Shown here in pieces: positions 25,853-33,429 of a stretch of 34,542 bases of DNA. Every line of letters begins with the position of its first letter. Within the stretch, counting starts at the first letter, position 1. Source of the DNA: DRYS01 sp964491605 (GTDB lineage Archaea > Thermoproteota > CALKCG01 > B24 > DRYS01). Under the pieces are notes generated by a model. That model searched no databases, was not told the DNA's origin, and saw only the letters and a list, made by a program, of their open reading frames with translations. The stretch spans positions 1 through 34,542 of the forward strand of contig CAZBGY010000017.1 of the NCBI GenBank assembly GCA_964491605.1, in the 5' to 3' direction. Made by a program: the position numbers and the translations under genes.

Positions 25853-26245
25853 TTGAAGACTTCCAAGTTTAAGATAGAGTTCTTCGACGAGGATGGTAGT
25901 CGTTTCGTTGTATCTATCGAAGGTAATGTTTCTCGTAGTAAAATTACCCGTATACTCGATATGATAGAATTTATGGGATCCTTATCTTCTGAATCTGAAA
26001 TGGAGGAAGAGGTAGGTAGGACGAAGTTTGAGAGAGTTAAGAAGCTTGTAGAGAGTAGATTCCAGAATTCATGGTTTTCTTCTAGAGATGTTAAGTTTGC
26101 TTATGAGGATGAGTATGGTGAATCCATACCGTTAAGTACTATCTCCACGTATCTACAGAGGATGCATAAAAACGGTTTTCTACAGCGTAGCGGCTCTCAG
26201 AATCAGCATATGTATCGCCTATCAGAGGTTATCAAGAAGTTCTAG
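25853..26245 (+). CDS. Origin-linked small winged-helix protein
   Basis: This 130-aa protein is not one I can name. The N-terminal part (about 4-45: FKIEFFDEDGSRFVVSIEGN, then a helix ITRILDMIEFMG) looks like a small alpha/beta module. An acidic linker follows, and residues about 58-128 form a winged helix (SRDVKFAYEDEYGESIPLSTISTYLQRMHKNGFL then a short wing). GGAGGGG stands just before the TTG start. A TATA-like GATTAATC near 25808-25815 would start the message at about 25838. It is divergent from cdc6 across the predicted origin, and its last 14 bp overlap the convergent gene. A role in origin binding is inference from position. Confidence 0.7.
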   Translation: MKTSKFKIEFFDEDGSRFVVSIEGNVSRSKITRILDMIEFMGSLSSESEMEEEVGRTKFERVKKLVESRFQNSWFSSRDVKFAYEDEYGESIPLSTISTYLQRMHKNGFLQRSGSQNQHMYRLSEVIKKF

Positions 26246-26834
26246 CATCTCTCATAATGATATTCTTAACTTCATCTCTCACCCAGTAGACGTATGAATT
26301 CCCCCTCCCCTCCCTTTCTACATACCCATCCTCATACATCTTCTTCATCAATCTAGCTATATGCTCCCTACTTTTATTCATGTGGAGCTGTATCTCTCTA
26401 ACTCCAACCTTCCCTCCAGTTTTACTTAGGAATAATAGCACGTTCTTCTCAGTATCGTTAAGTCTTTCTAAATTTACTGGGTAAGTCTCCCTAGATATAC
26501 TATCCTCCCTGCTTCTCTTAACGCCGCTAGAATGATTTATACTACCCGCTTCACCTATCCTCCTATACCCAGCTTTATTCGATAGCATGATATTTAGAAT
26601 TTTATTCTGTGTTTCTAAACTAAACTTTAATCCTCTATTTATCATCATAATCTTCTTATTCTGTTCACCCAAACTATCCTTTAACCTAGCTACCTCGCTA
26701 TATATCCTATCCTCCATCCCTCTATAGTACTCCATAATCTTAACCATAATCTTTGCTTCAAGATGTTTGTATAGGATCAACATTAGAGATACGCATAAAC
26801 CTACCATCGTTAAACCAAATATTATCTCGCTCAT
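26232..26834 (-). CDS. Membrane-anchored coiled-coil winged-helix protein
   Basis: This 200-aa protein has one N-terminal membrane helix (about residues 4-23, IIFGLTMVGLCVSLMLILY), then a charged helical/coiled-coil stretch (about 24-85), a polar linker, and a C-terminal MarR-like winged helix (about 125-195) beginning LNDTEKNVLLFLSKTGGKVGVREIQLHM in pattern, with wing VEREGRGNSYVYWV. The topology suggests a DNA-binding domain held at the membrane. The ATG overlaps the stop of the XRE-CBS gene (ATGA), so the two are translated together. The family is not named from sequence. Confidence 0.7.
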   Translation of the reverse strand: MSEIIFGLTMVGLCVSLMLILYKHLEAKIMVKIMEYYRGMEDRIYSEVARLKDSLGEQNKKIMMINRGLKFSLETQNKILNIMLSNKAGYRRIGEAGSINHSSGVKRSREDSISRETYPVNLERLNDTEKNVLLFLSKTGGKVGVREIQLHMNKSREHIARLMKKMYEDGYVEREGRGNSYVYWVRDEVKNIIMRDARTS

Positions 26835-27466
26835 TTCTCCTCACCCATATTCCTCAGGAAAGATAATATCACATCTATCTTAGTGATGATACCTACCATC
26901 CTCCCCTCCTTCTCCACTATCACAGCCGGTTCTCCTCTGCTAAGTATAAGCATAACCTCTTCTAGCAAAGTTTCAGGTGATACTGTCGGAAACGGCTTCT
27001 CCATAACCCTAAATACCTTCTGTTCGAAGAATTCACGTGGATTCCTCTCGAATACTAGCATTCTTATCAACGATGCTTCATGTATGCTTCCCACCATCCT
27101 TCCATCCTTCTCCACCGGAAGCTGCGATATATCGTATGCTCTCATAAGATCTACAGCATCTCTCACAGTCTCATCATATCTGACAGAGATCACATTAGGG
27201 TTCATGACATCACAAGCCCTCTTCCTGATGCTAGTATAGGTATTGAGTACGTTTAATACAGCTTGCAACGTAGAGAGTTTAGGATCCACAGACCCCTTCT
27301 CTATCCTAGATATAAGCGATTGACTTACACCAGCTCTTCTAGCTAATTCCTTCTGAGTTAATCCCGCTCTCTTCCTTAGCCTCCTGATAGCTTCACCTGT
27401 AGGTATCCATATAGATGTCATGATTGTGAAGATATTTATCAAATTTCCACTCTTAAGTTCTTCCAC
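26831..27466 (-). CDS. XRE-type HTH protein with CBS domain pair
   Basis: In this 211-aa protein a helix-turn-helix of the XRE/Cro type (about residues 24-80: GLTQKELARRAGVSQSLISRIEKG) is followed by two CBS repeats (about 84-140 and 148-205; DVMNPNVISVRYDETV and RVMEKPFPTVSPETL openings). CBS pairs usually sense adenine nucleotides or other ligands, so this is a likely metabolite-responsive regulator. The frame opens at GTG 27466. An in-frame ATG at 27421 (196 aa) fits the usual family N terminus better, but no clear ribosome site or TATA distance settles it. It is the first gene of a two-gene operon with the membrane-anchored protein. Confidence 0.88.
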   Translation of the reverse strand: MEELKSGNLINIFTIMTSIWIPTGEAIRRLRKRAGLTQKELARRAGVSQSLISRIEKGSVDPKLSTLQAVLNVLNTYTSIRKRACDVMNPNVISVRYDETVRDAVDLMRAYDISQLPVEKDGRMVGSIHEASLIRMLVFERNPREFFEQKVFRVMEKPFPTVSPETLLEEVMLILSRGEPAVIVEKEGRMVGIITKIDVILSFLRNMGEEK

Positions 27467-27634
27467 CGTGTAAGCTTGCTGTAGTTATGCATCATGTAAT
27501 GGATTATCAGATCATCGATATGCAGTCCTCTGCATACATCCCTATCACAGCTTTTACATGTATGTGATATCATAACCCCTTCCCTACCGATCTATCAGCT
27601 TAACGGTATACCGTAAGAATGATCTGTATAAGTT
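27467..27634. promoter_or_regulatory. Divergent regulatory region with palindromes
   Basis: This 168-bp stretch lies between the XRE-CBS gene and the 159-aa gene. It contains a perfect 12-bp palindrome ACGGTATACCGT (27603-27614) about 20 bp before the GTG start of the right gene, a TATCACA (27543-27549) and a TATGTGATATCATA element (27562-27574) whose TGATATCA core is palindromic. TATGTGATATC recurs exactly at 28145-28154, just after the right gene. They are candidate operators for one of the neighbouring DNA-binding proteins. Confidence 0.5.
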
Positions 27635-28114
27635 GTGATAGATTTAAACCAGCTCGTATACAGAAATGTATACGGAATGGAGGATTTCAGAGAGCGGATG
27701 AGAAGCATCCTCGTATCGATACTTCAAGATCCTGTGGTATCTCTTCTTCTAGAGAGAAGTAGCATCACAAAACAGCAACTTTCAGCATTAATAGTAGATG
27801 TTATAAGTGAAAATCTAACCGATAGAAATCTAACCTATGAAGATAAGGCAAAATGTATGCTTAAACCCATATCTAAAGGTGCATATAATCGAAGTTTAAT
27901 TCAAGCTCGTCAAAATGTTACAAAATCTTTTTTCACGATACTACTTCTAAGCTATATAGGTCTACTAGAAGATTCAGAGATATCCAAGCTCATAGAGCTG
28001 GGAGAAAAGCTTAGATCGATCATAGAGATGTATAGGAGGGAGGGTATCGATCGATCTGAAGTTAGTAAGGCTATAGCTAGGTTAGCTGAATTGATAGAGA
28101 AATACATGTATTAG
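27635..28114 (+). CDS. Unrecognised helical protein, possible HTH
   Basis: I do not recognise this 159-aa protein. It appears almost wholly alpha-helical and soluble. A stretch near residues 75-115 (ISKGAYNRSLIQARQNVTKSF) reads like a turn plus recognition helix, followed by hydrophobic TILLLSYIGLL. The C terminus (about 120-158) is an amphipathic, possibly coiled helix. The start is GTG with no Shine-Dalgarno. It stands between palindromic elements on both sides and next to the origin-proximal regulators. It could be a small DNA-binding protein, which is a guess from the helix pattern only. The codon use does not look foreign. Confidence 0.6.
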   Translation: MIDLNQLVYRNVYGMEDFRERMRSILVSILQDPVVSLLLERSSITKQQLSALIVDVISENLTDRNLTYEDKAKCMLKPISKGAYNRSLIQARQNVTKSFFTILLLSYIGLLEDSEISKLIELGEKLRSIIEMYRREGIDRSEVSKAIARLAELIEKYMY

Positions 28115-28144
28115 GTCATCATCGGTATCGTTAACGTTGAAGCT

Positions 28145-28190
28145 ATGTGATATCTAGATATCGTAACATATTCATCTTTGTGATGTCACA
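28145..28190. repeat. Palindromes in convergent gap: GATATCTAGATATC and TGTGA-TG-TCACA
   Basis: A perfect 14-bp palindrome occupies 28149-28162. It overlaps a TATGTGATATC copy (28145-28154) shared with the region upstream of the 159-aa gene. TGTGATGTCACA (28179-28190) is an interrupted dyad reaching into the end of the methyltransferase gene. They could be operators or, transcribed, hairpins ending two convergent messages. Confidence 0.45.
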
Positions 28191-29199
28191 TTCTCCCTCC
28201 AGATTTCACGGCAGTATCCACCATAGCCTTCACGTTTTCGATCGGTGTATTATACGGTACCTCGCATCCGGAGCTCACTATATAGCCTTGCAACCCAGCC
28301 TTACGTATACACCCCACTACTTCCCTCTCGATATCGCTCGGTTTACCTAACTTAAGTAAAGTTGTACTCACATTACCCATAACGCATATGTCTTTAAGGA
28401 TACTTTTAGCATAGCTTAAATCTACCAGCGTATCTACTTCGAATATCTTAATCCTAAACCTAGCTATGGATGTGAGAATCTTCGAAGTATCCCCGCATAT
28501 ATGTAGGGAAGGTATGGCCCCCCCTCCTATACTCTCTAGGATATGGCTTATATATGGAGATATATACTCCTCGAATATACTTGGTTTAACAAGGCTGGAC
28601 ATAGGATCTGCTACGACTATAACATCGCATCCGCTTTCCATCTTAGCTTCAGCGAAGGATATCGATGCCCTGCATACGATATCCATAAGCTTACCAAGCT
28701 TACCCGGTTCGAAGTATAGATATCTGAACGTCTTACCGCTACCTAGTAGTAACGCTGTAAGCGTTAGTGGACCGGGTGTATAGCTTAGCACAGGTACCTC
28801 TCCATCGACAGCTTTACATACGATTTCTATAGCTTCTAGATGTATAGGTATACGTCCATCCAGCCATGGATTAGGTATGGATAGCTTATCCACATCATAT
28901 ACATCTTCTAGTATAGGCTTAGAGACTCTAGGAAGCTCTCCTTCAGCTCCTTCTAACGTAGCTCCGAACGCTTCGGCTAAGATGTTAAAGGAAGCTTCCC
29001 ATCCCACGTATACCCCCTCGTATCCAACTCTCCTCCAACCTTCGATAAGCGAATCAGCCATAAGCTTCGCATCGTATGCAGGTTTCCTCAGATCAATATC
29101 TAGCCATCCAGCTACACAGTATGTTGCTTGAGGTATAACCGGAGGTCTATCGAGAGGTATCGATTCTAAGCTCTTATAGAATCTATCTATAGGCTTCAT
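28186..29199 (-). CDS. UroD/MtaA-family cobalamin-dependent methyltransferase
   Basis: This 337-aa TIM-barrel protein belongs to the uroporphyrinogen decarboxylase superfamily. Zinc-site residues typical of the MtaA/MtbA branch (methylcobamide:thiol methyltransferases) are visible: HIC (H233, C235) and a late Cys (C312, SSGCEVP). Opening PIDRFYKSLESIPLDRPPVIPQ is the family's N terminus. I chose ATG 29199 because a TATA box at 29226-29232 predicts a start near 29204. The frame itself opens 18 codons earlier at 29253, upstream of that box. No corrinoid protein gene is in the window, so the methyl donor and acceptor are unknown. Confidence 0.8.
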   Translation of the reverse strand: MKPIDRFYKSLESIPLDRPPVIPQATYCVAGWLDIDLRKPAYDAKLMADSLIEGWRRVGYEGVYVGWEASFNILAEAFGATLEGAEGELPRVSKPILEDVYDVDKLSIPNPWLDGRIPIHLEAIEIVCKAVDGEVPVLSYTPGPLTLTALLLGSGKTFRYLYFEPGKLGKLMDIVCRASISFAEAKMESGCDVIVVADPMSSLVKPSIFEEYISPYISHILESIGGGAIPSLHICGDTSKILTSIARFRIKIFEVDTLVDLSYAKSILKDICVMGNVSTTLLKLGKPSDIEREVVGCIRKAGLQGYIVSSGCEVPYNTPIENVKAMVDTAVKSGGRM

Positions 29200-29225
29200 C
29201 CTACAATAGATAATCCTTATAGCAT

Positions 29226-29240
29226 CTATAAAGTTTATAG
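29226..29240. promoter_or_regulatory. Symmetric divergent promoter: back-to-back TATA boxes
   Basis: CTATAAA-G-TTTATAG is a perfect inverted repeat with one central base. Read on each strand it gives TTTATAG. The predicted starts are near 29204 on the minus strand (methyltransferase ATG at 29199) and near 29263 on the plus strand (phosphoesterase TTG at 29272). Confidence 0.55.
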
Positions 29241-29271
29241 AGCTCCCATACATACCGTTAGATTAGACTCC

Positions 29272-30072
29272 TTGAAAATTAAACCGCTTATACCCTATCC
29301 AGCTCTCCTACTAGAAGATTCTATCAAAGCTCTGGTTATAGCTGATCTACATATAGGCTGGGATATAGAGCTATCATCTAAAGGTATACATATACCATCC
29401 CAAACATTTAGGCTTAAAGCTAGGCTTAGAGAGATAGCGGATAAGATCGATGCGGATATACTCTTCATACTAGGAGATGTTAAGCATACGATAGCTTCAG
29501 CGGAGCTATCCGAATGGAGAGATATACCTGACTTTTTCGATGAAGCTCTCGAACTTTTCGATAAGGTTGTAGTTGTTCCAGGTAATCATGATGGTGGGCT
29601 AGAACTCCTAGCACCTAGAAGTGTCGATATAACGGATACTAAAGGTATATTTTGGAACGGTATAGCTTTAATGCATGGACATACATGGCCGAGACTACAC
29701 CTTCTTGAGGCTAAGGTTATGTTAATGGGCCACCTTCATCCCACCATCCTATTCAGGGATTCCTTCGGTTTAAGATTCTCTAAACCCGTATGGCTCCGTA
29801 TACCCTTCGATAGGGATAACCTCGTCAAGATATATTCTCGAAGACTTAGGAAGAGCGTAGAGGAGCTTAGAGATATGGTTAAAGTGGAGAAGCTTATAGT
29901 GTTACCATCGTTCAACGATCTTCTAGGAGGTCAACCTGTGAATAGTGTTAAAGGATCTGATGAGCTTCTAGGACCTATACTTAGATCCGAATCGGCTATA
30001 TTGGATGAAGCTGAGGTATACATCGTTGATGGGACTTATATAGGTAGGTTAAACATTCTGAGGACGGTTTAA
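29272..30072 (+). CDS. Calcineurin-like metallophosphoesterase (COG1407-like)
   Basis: This 266-aa archaeal phosphoesterase has the full set of metal motifs: IADLHIGWD (about residues 23-31), LGDVKH, PGNHDGG, MHGHTWP and MGHLHP. The C-terminal third is specific to this family rather than to Mre11 or YfcE. The natural substrate is unknown; a phosphodiester or nucleotide is plausible. The TTG start is fixed by the reading frame and a predicted transcript start about 9 bp upstream. It shares a symmetric divergent promoter with the methyltransferase. The last 24 bp overlap the convergent FAD dehydrogenase gene. Confidence 0.85.
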   Translation: MKIKPLIPYPALLLEDSIKALVIADLHIGWDIELSSKGIHIPSQTFRLKARLREIADKIDADILFILGDVKHTIASAELSEWRDIPDFFDEALELFDKVVVVPGNHDGGLELLAPRSVDITDTKGIFWNGIALMHGHTWPRLHLLEAKVMLMGHLHPTILFRDSFGLRFSKPVWLRIPFDRDNLVKIYSRRLRKSVEELRDMVKVEKLIVLPSFNDLLGGQPVNSVKGSDELLGPILRSESAILDEAEVYIVDGTYIGRLNILRTV

Positions 30073-31455
30073 GCTATAGCCCTCCTTCCTAAGGATGCCT
30101 CTAGCAGCTATTATACCAGATATCGAAGCTTGCATAAGGCTTCTCGTAACTCCAGCTCCATCACCTACTGCATAGAGGTTCCCTATCTCGGTTTCAAGCT
30201 CCTTAGAGAGTTTAAGTCTAGAACTGTAGAATTTAACCTCCACTCCATAAAGTAGTGTATGATCTGAAGCTATACCTGGTGCAACCCTATCTAAAGCATC
30301 TAGCATCTCGACTATATCCGTGAGATACCTGTATGGAAGCACATAGCTTAGATCACCGGGTGTAGCTGATCTAAGCGTAGGCTCAACTATACTCCTACTT
30401 ATACGTTCAGGTGTAGATCTACGCCCCCTACGTAGATCTCCAAGCCTCTGGACTATAACGCCTCCGCTTATGATGTTAGCAAGTCTAGCTATATACTTAC
30501 CGTAGGCTATAGGCTCCTTGAACGGCTCTGTGAACATCGTGCTTACGAGTATAGCGAAATTAGTGTTTCTAGTCTTATCGTCGAAATAGCTCTCACCGTT
30601 GACGGTGATTATATCTTCATACCTCTCTGTTATCACCCTACCATACGGGCATACGCAGAACATCCTCGTTTTATCATCGAACTGCTTAGAATAATACACG
30701 AATTTAGGTTCGTACAGTATATCGGTAAGCTCCTCCATTATAGCCGCGGGAACCTCCACCCTAACCCCTAGATCCACCGGGTTAGAAATCGTATTCAGAC
30801 CGAGCCTTCTAGCTTCGCTTACAAGCCATTCAGAGCCGCTCCTACCTGGAGCTAAGACTACGTATCTACCGTATACTTTGGATTCACCGGTGGATACACC
30901 TGCAACTCTCCCACCATCTACGAGTATATGTTTAACCTCCAAGCCTGTAGCTATATCCACCCTACCCTTAAGATATGTATACATATTCCTTAGGACTTCC
31001 AAGCATTTCTCGGTTCCCATATGCCTAAGCTTAACCGGTATCAAAGTTAAACCAGCAAACGCTGCTCTACGGCTCAGCTCCTCTATAGCATCAAGATCTG
31101 TTCCATAGAGCTTATCAGGTGCACCAAACTTAAGGTAGATCCCATCAACCTTCTCGGCGAGTTCGGCTAAAGTAGATTTATCGATATATTCCGATAGCCA
31201 TCCGCCGACCTCTGTAGATATATGCAGCTTCCCATCGCTGAAAGCTCCAGCTCCACCCCAGCCATATAGTATGGAGCATGGATTACACGTCATAGTGCAT
31301 TCCAGCCCTCTACTAGCCGGGCAAACCCTCCTATCTATATCCAAGCCCCTATCCAGCATCAGAATATCTAGTCCCCCATACTCTGTAAGCTCGAGAGCGG
31401 TGAATATCCCGGCTGGACCGCATCCGACTATTATAACGTCATATCTCTCCTTCAA
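30049..31455 (-). CDS. FAD-dependent dehydrogenase (COG2509-like)
   Basis: This 468-aa flavoprotein has an N-terminal Rossmann motif VGCGPAGIFTALEL with the acidic end of strand 2 (MLDRG), a cysteine-bearing insert (CPASRGLECTMTCNPC), a GWGGAGAFSDGKL segment typical of the COG2509 family, and a C-terminal GNLYAVGDGAGVTRSLMQAS that closes the FAD site. The substrate is unknown. The frame opens at ATG 31482, but the TATA box TTTATAT (31489-31495) is only about 10 bp from it. Transcription should begin near 31466, so I prefer TTG 31455, which gives a standard KERYDVIIVGCGPAG N terminus. Confidence 0.85.
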   Translation of the reverse strand: MKERYDVIIVGCGPAGIFTALELTEYGGLDILMLDRGLDIDRRVCPASRGLECTMTCNPCSILYGWGGAGAFSDGKLHISTEVGGWLSEYIDKSTLAELAEKVDGIYLKFGAPDKLYGTDLDAIEELSRRAAFAGLTLIPVKLRHMGTEKCLEVLRNMYTYLKGRVDIATGLEVKHILVDGGRVAGVSTGESKVYGRYVVLAPGRSGSEWLVSEARRLGLNTISNPVDLGVRVEVPAAIMEELTDILYEPKFVYYSKQFDDKTRMFCVCPYGRVITERYEDIITVNGESYFDDKTRNTNFAILVSTMFTEPFKEPIAYGKYIARLANIISGGVIVQRLGDLRRGRRSTPERISRSIVEPTLRSATPGDLSYVLPYRYLTDIVEMLDALDRVAPGIASDHTLLYGVEVKFYSSRLKLSKELETEIGNLYAVGDGAGVTRSLMQASISGIIAARGILRKEGYSLNRPQNV

Positions 31456-31623
31456 GGGACAATGGTAGAATATGCCATGCATAAAACCATATAAACCTTA
31501 CTAACCATAATCTATAAAACATCTATCCGTAGGAGGTAGGGTTTCCGAGTTCATCGATATAATAGGGTTTCGTTTTAAGAAGATTCGGGAATATTATCGG
31601 GATCGATCCCCGGGAAGTATGGT

Positions 31624-32691
31624 TTACGGATCATCGTGAAGATATAGTCTTATATCGCCTAAGATCGCTGATGGTATCTGCATATCCTTCATAGTCTTTA
31701 ACCCTGGATTAGCTTTGATAACTTTAGGTATAGAATTCACGATTATAGCTGCAGTACCTATATCTCCATGTATGCATGGAGATATCTTCTCGCGGATCGT
31801 AGGTATACCCTCTATGGTTATCGAATCGTATTCCTCGCTAGCTCCGATATACGCTTTAAAATCCAGGGTTATAACATGTTCACCTCTATATACTCCGTAC
31901 GCTACTTGATTCAACCCTGCTACCGATCCAGGTTTAACGGTGATGAAGCTACTCTTAACCTCCCTATCAGCTAATATAGGCTTCGCAGGCTCTTCGACTA
32001 TCCTATCTAATCTCCAGCGTAGAGCATCAGCTATCATAGCTATCGATTGCCTAAGTCCTACATGACCGGTTATCCCACCGGAGGAAATCTTCTCGTTAAA
32101 TTCCTTTAGGGTTAACCCTGCACCTATCTTCCTCTGGAACGGTAATCTACGCCTCCCAGCATCCATAACCCTCTCCACATGTATACGCTCGATATCCTGG
32201 CATACAGCCGTTAAAACTATCACTAGGGTATCCATGAGGAATCCAGGATTTATCCCAGTACCCAGGACGGTAACACCATGCCTCCTAGCTAGTTCATCTA
32301 TACTCTTCGCTAAACCTTCATCGACTATATACGGGTATGAAAGTTCCTCACACGTAGATATGACATCGAAACCATGTTCGATCAACTTAACGATCTGAGG
32401 ATAAGCTTTATCGAGGAAGGATGTCGTAGCATGTATAGCTACGTCGGCATCTACATCAAGCCTATCTACATCTTCGACGACTGTTACCCCTAGCATCCTA
32501 CCGATCCCTATAACATCTCCTAAATCTCTACCAACCTTCTCAGGAGCAGGATCCACAGCCCCGACTATCCTAACACCAGCCTTCTTTAAGAGTAGCTTAC
32601 CTATCTCAGAACCTATCGCCCCGACACCTACCAATACTACCCTAACTTCAGAACCCAGGCATTCAGCCTTGCTCATCCAACTCCACCCCAT
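31624..32691 (-). CDS. Dihydrodipicolinate-reductase-like dehydrogenase (2,4-diaminopentanoate DH type)
   Basis: In this 355-aa NAD(P)-dependent oxidoreductase the Rossmann motif VLVGVGAIGSEIGKLL (about residues 19-34) and GAVDP are followed by DVAIHATTSF, and the catalytic region GTGINPGFLMD, a signature of the 2,4-diaminopentanoate dehydrogenase-like branch. In anaerobes that branch acts in ornithine breakdown, but partner genes are absent here, so the substrate is unsettled. The start is ATG; the first 14 residues look non-conserved and a later start cannot be excluded. A TTTTATA box near 32731-32737 suggests a leader of about 15 nt. Confidence 0.8.
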   Translation of the reverse strand: MGWSWMSKAECLGSEVRVVLVGVGAIGSEIGKLLLKKAGVRIVGAVDPAPEKVGRDLGDVIGIGRMLGVTVVEDVDRLDVDADVAIHATTSFLDKAYPQIVKLIEHGFDVISTCEELSYPYIVDEGLAKSIDELARRHGVTVLGTGINPGFLMDTLVIVLTAVCQDIERIHVERVMDAGRRRLPFQRKIGAGLTLKEFNEKISSGGITGHVGLRQSIAMIADALRWRLDRIVEEPAKPILADREVKSSFITVKPGSVAGLNQVAYGVYRGEHVITLDFKAYIGASEEYDSITIEGIPTIREKISPCIHGDIGTAAIIVNSIPKVIKANPGLKTMKDMQIPSAILGDIRLYLHDDP

Positions 32692-32804
32692 ACTCTAAAC
32701 ATAGTATACAACACCCACACAGTAAAACTAGTATAAAAGCTCTATCTAGCATCCCACAGCGTCGCTAACCTACAATCAGAAGATCCTAGGATCGATTAGG
32801 AAAT

Positions 32805-32814
32805 TCTTATATGA
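32805..32814 (+). promoter_or_regulatory. tRNA-Pro promoter TATA box
   Basis: CTTATATG (32806-32813) is preceded by an AAATT stretch and lies about 34 bp before the mature tRNA. Transcription would begin near 32836, leaving a trimmed leader of a few bases. Confidence 0.45.
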
Positions 32815-32843
32815 AGAGTAATGAGACTGATTAAAGTGATGAG

Positions 32844-32918
32844 GGGGCCGTAGTCCAGCTAGGTTAGGATACGCGGCTCGGGCCCGCGTGGTCCGGGGTT
32901 CGAATCCCCGCGGCCCCA
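32844..32918 (+). tRNA. tRNA-Pro, anticodon CGG
   Basis: A complete cloverleaf is readable: acceptor GGGGCCG/CGGCCCC with discriminator A at 32918, D stem GTCC/GGAT, anticodon stem CGCGG/CCGCG (32872-32876 and 32884-32888) with loop CTCGGGC, and T stem CGGGG/CCCCG with TTCGAAT loop. The anticodon CGG (32879-32881) reads CCG. There is no intron and no encoded CCA. The matching synthetase, proS, is also in the window. Confidence 0.97.
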
Positions 32919-33176
32919 TCTACCATCATCTACGCTTTCTGAATAACTTAACCCCATAGAAATCGCATACATATTCGAAGCCTACTCCTTTCAACCATAG
33001 CGTTTACTCGGCGATAACTATTAGTAGTATAATTTAAGTGATGATGATGGTATACGTAAACCATTCAGCTCTCCTCTGTAGCGGATGCTTTTAATGAATG
33101 TTGGAAAGCTATGCATTCATGGATATTTCGAACGTAAACTCCTCGCTATATAGGGGAAAGGTAGGTGTGTTGGAGG
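32919..33176. other. Intergenic stretch after tRNA-Pro
   Basis: No established gene. On the minus strand 32926-32994 is a 22-codon TTG-initiated frame whose peptide looks protein-like (contains GVGFEYVCDFYGVKLF), which is too short to call. At 33147-33152 TATATA forms the TATA box for the small interrupted gene that follows. Confidence 0.4.
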
Positions 33177-33398
33177 ATGTTGGTATTAGACGATTTGGGG
33201 ATCTTAAGAGGAGATGTTGTATTCTACCTCGAGGTTAGTTGTTAGGATGCGTGGATCTGTAGAGGTAATCTTTACGTAACTGACGTTAAATCTTACTCTT
33301 CGTTCGGTTTCTTTCCGATGGCTCCTCCATATCTTGGAAGGATTCCTGTAGAGTTGGGCTTTGGGTATGTTATGGAAGTGATAACATTAAAGCCTTAA
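33177..33398 (+). pseudogene. Small gene interrupted by one in-frame TAG
   Basis: A single reading frame of 74 codons runs from ATG 33177 to TAA 33396-33398, broken only by TAG at 33243-33245 (codon 23). The first part reads MLVLDDLGILRGDVVFYLEV; after the TAG it goes on with DAWICRGNLYVTDVKSYSSF and ends near GYVMEVITLKP. TATATA at 33147-33152 lies about 27 bp before the ATG, as expected for a leaderless gene, and GGAGG abuts the start. Arg codons are AGA/AGG as in neighbours. It may be a fresh pseudogene, a sequencing error or readthrough. TAG is a normal stop for many genes here. The product is not recognised. Confidence 0.5.
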
Positions 33399-33429
33399 AA
33401 GTCTCCGCTATCAAGAATCTAGGATTAGT

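Noticed and set aside
31599..31610. GGGATCGATCCC palindrome between two genes as a terminator
   Set aside because: No T-run follows on either strand, and a 12-bp self-complementary site with no loop would form a poor hairpin.
32836..32842. C-box-like GTGATGA immediately before tRNA-Pro
   Set aside because: It abuts the tRNA acceptor and has no D box in position; chance is the simplest reading.
33177..33398. General reassignment of TAG to pyrrolysine
   Set aside because: All three hydrogenase genes, proS, eS26, DP1 and others end in TAG with closely following genes, so TAG is an ordinary stop here.
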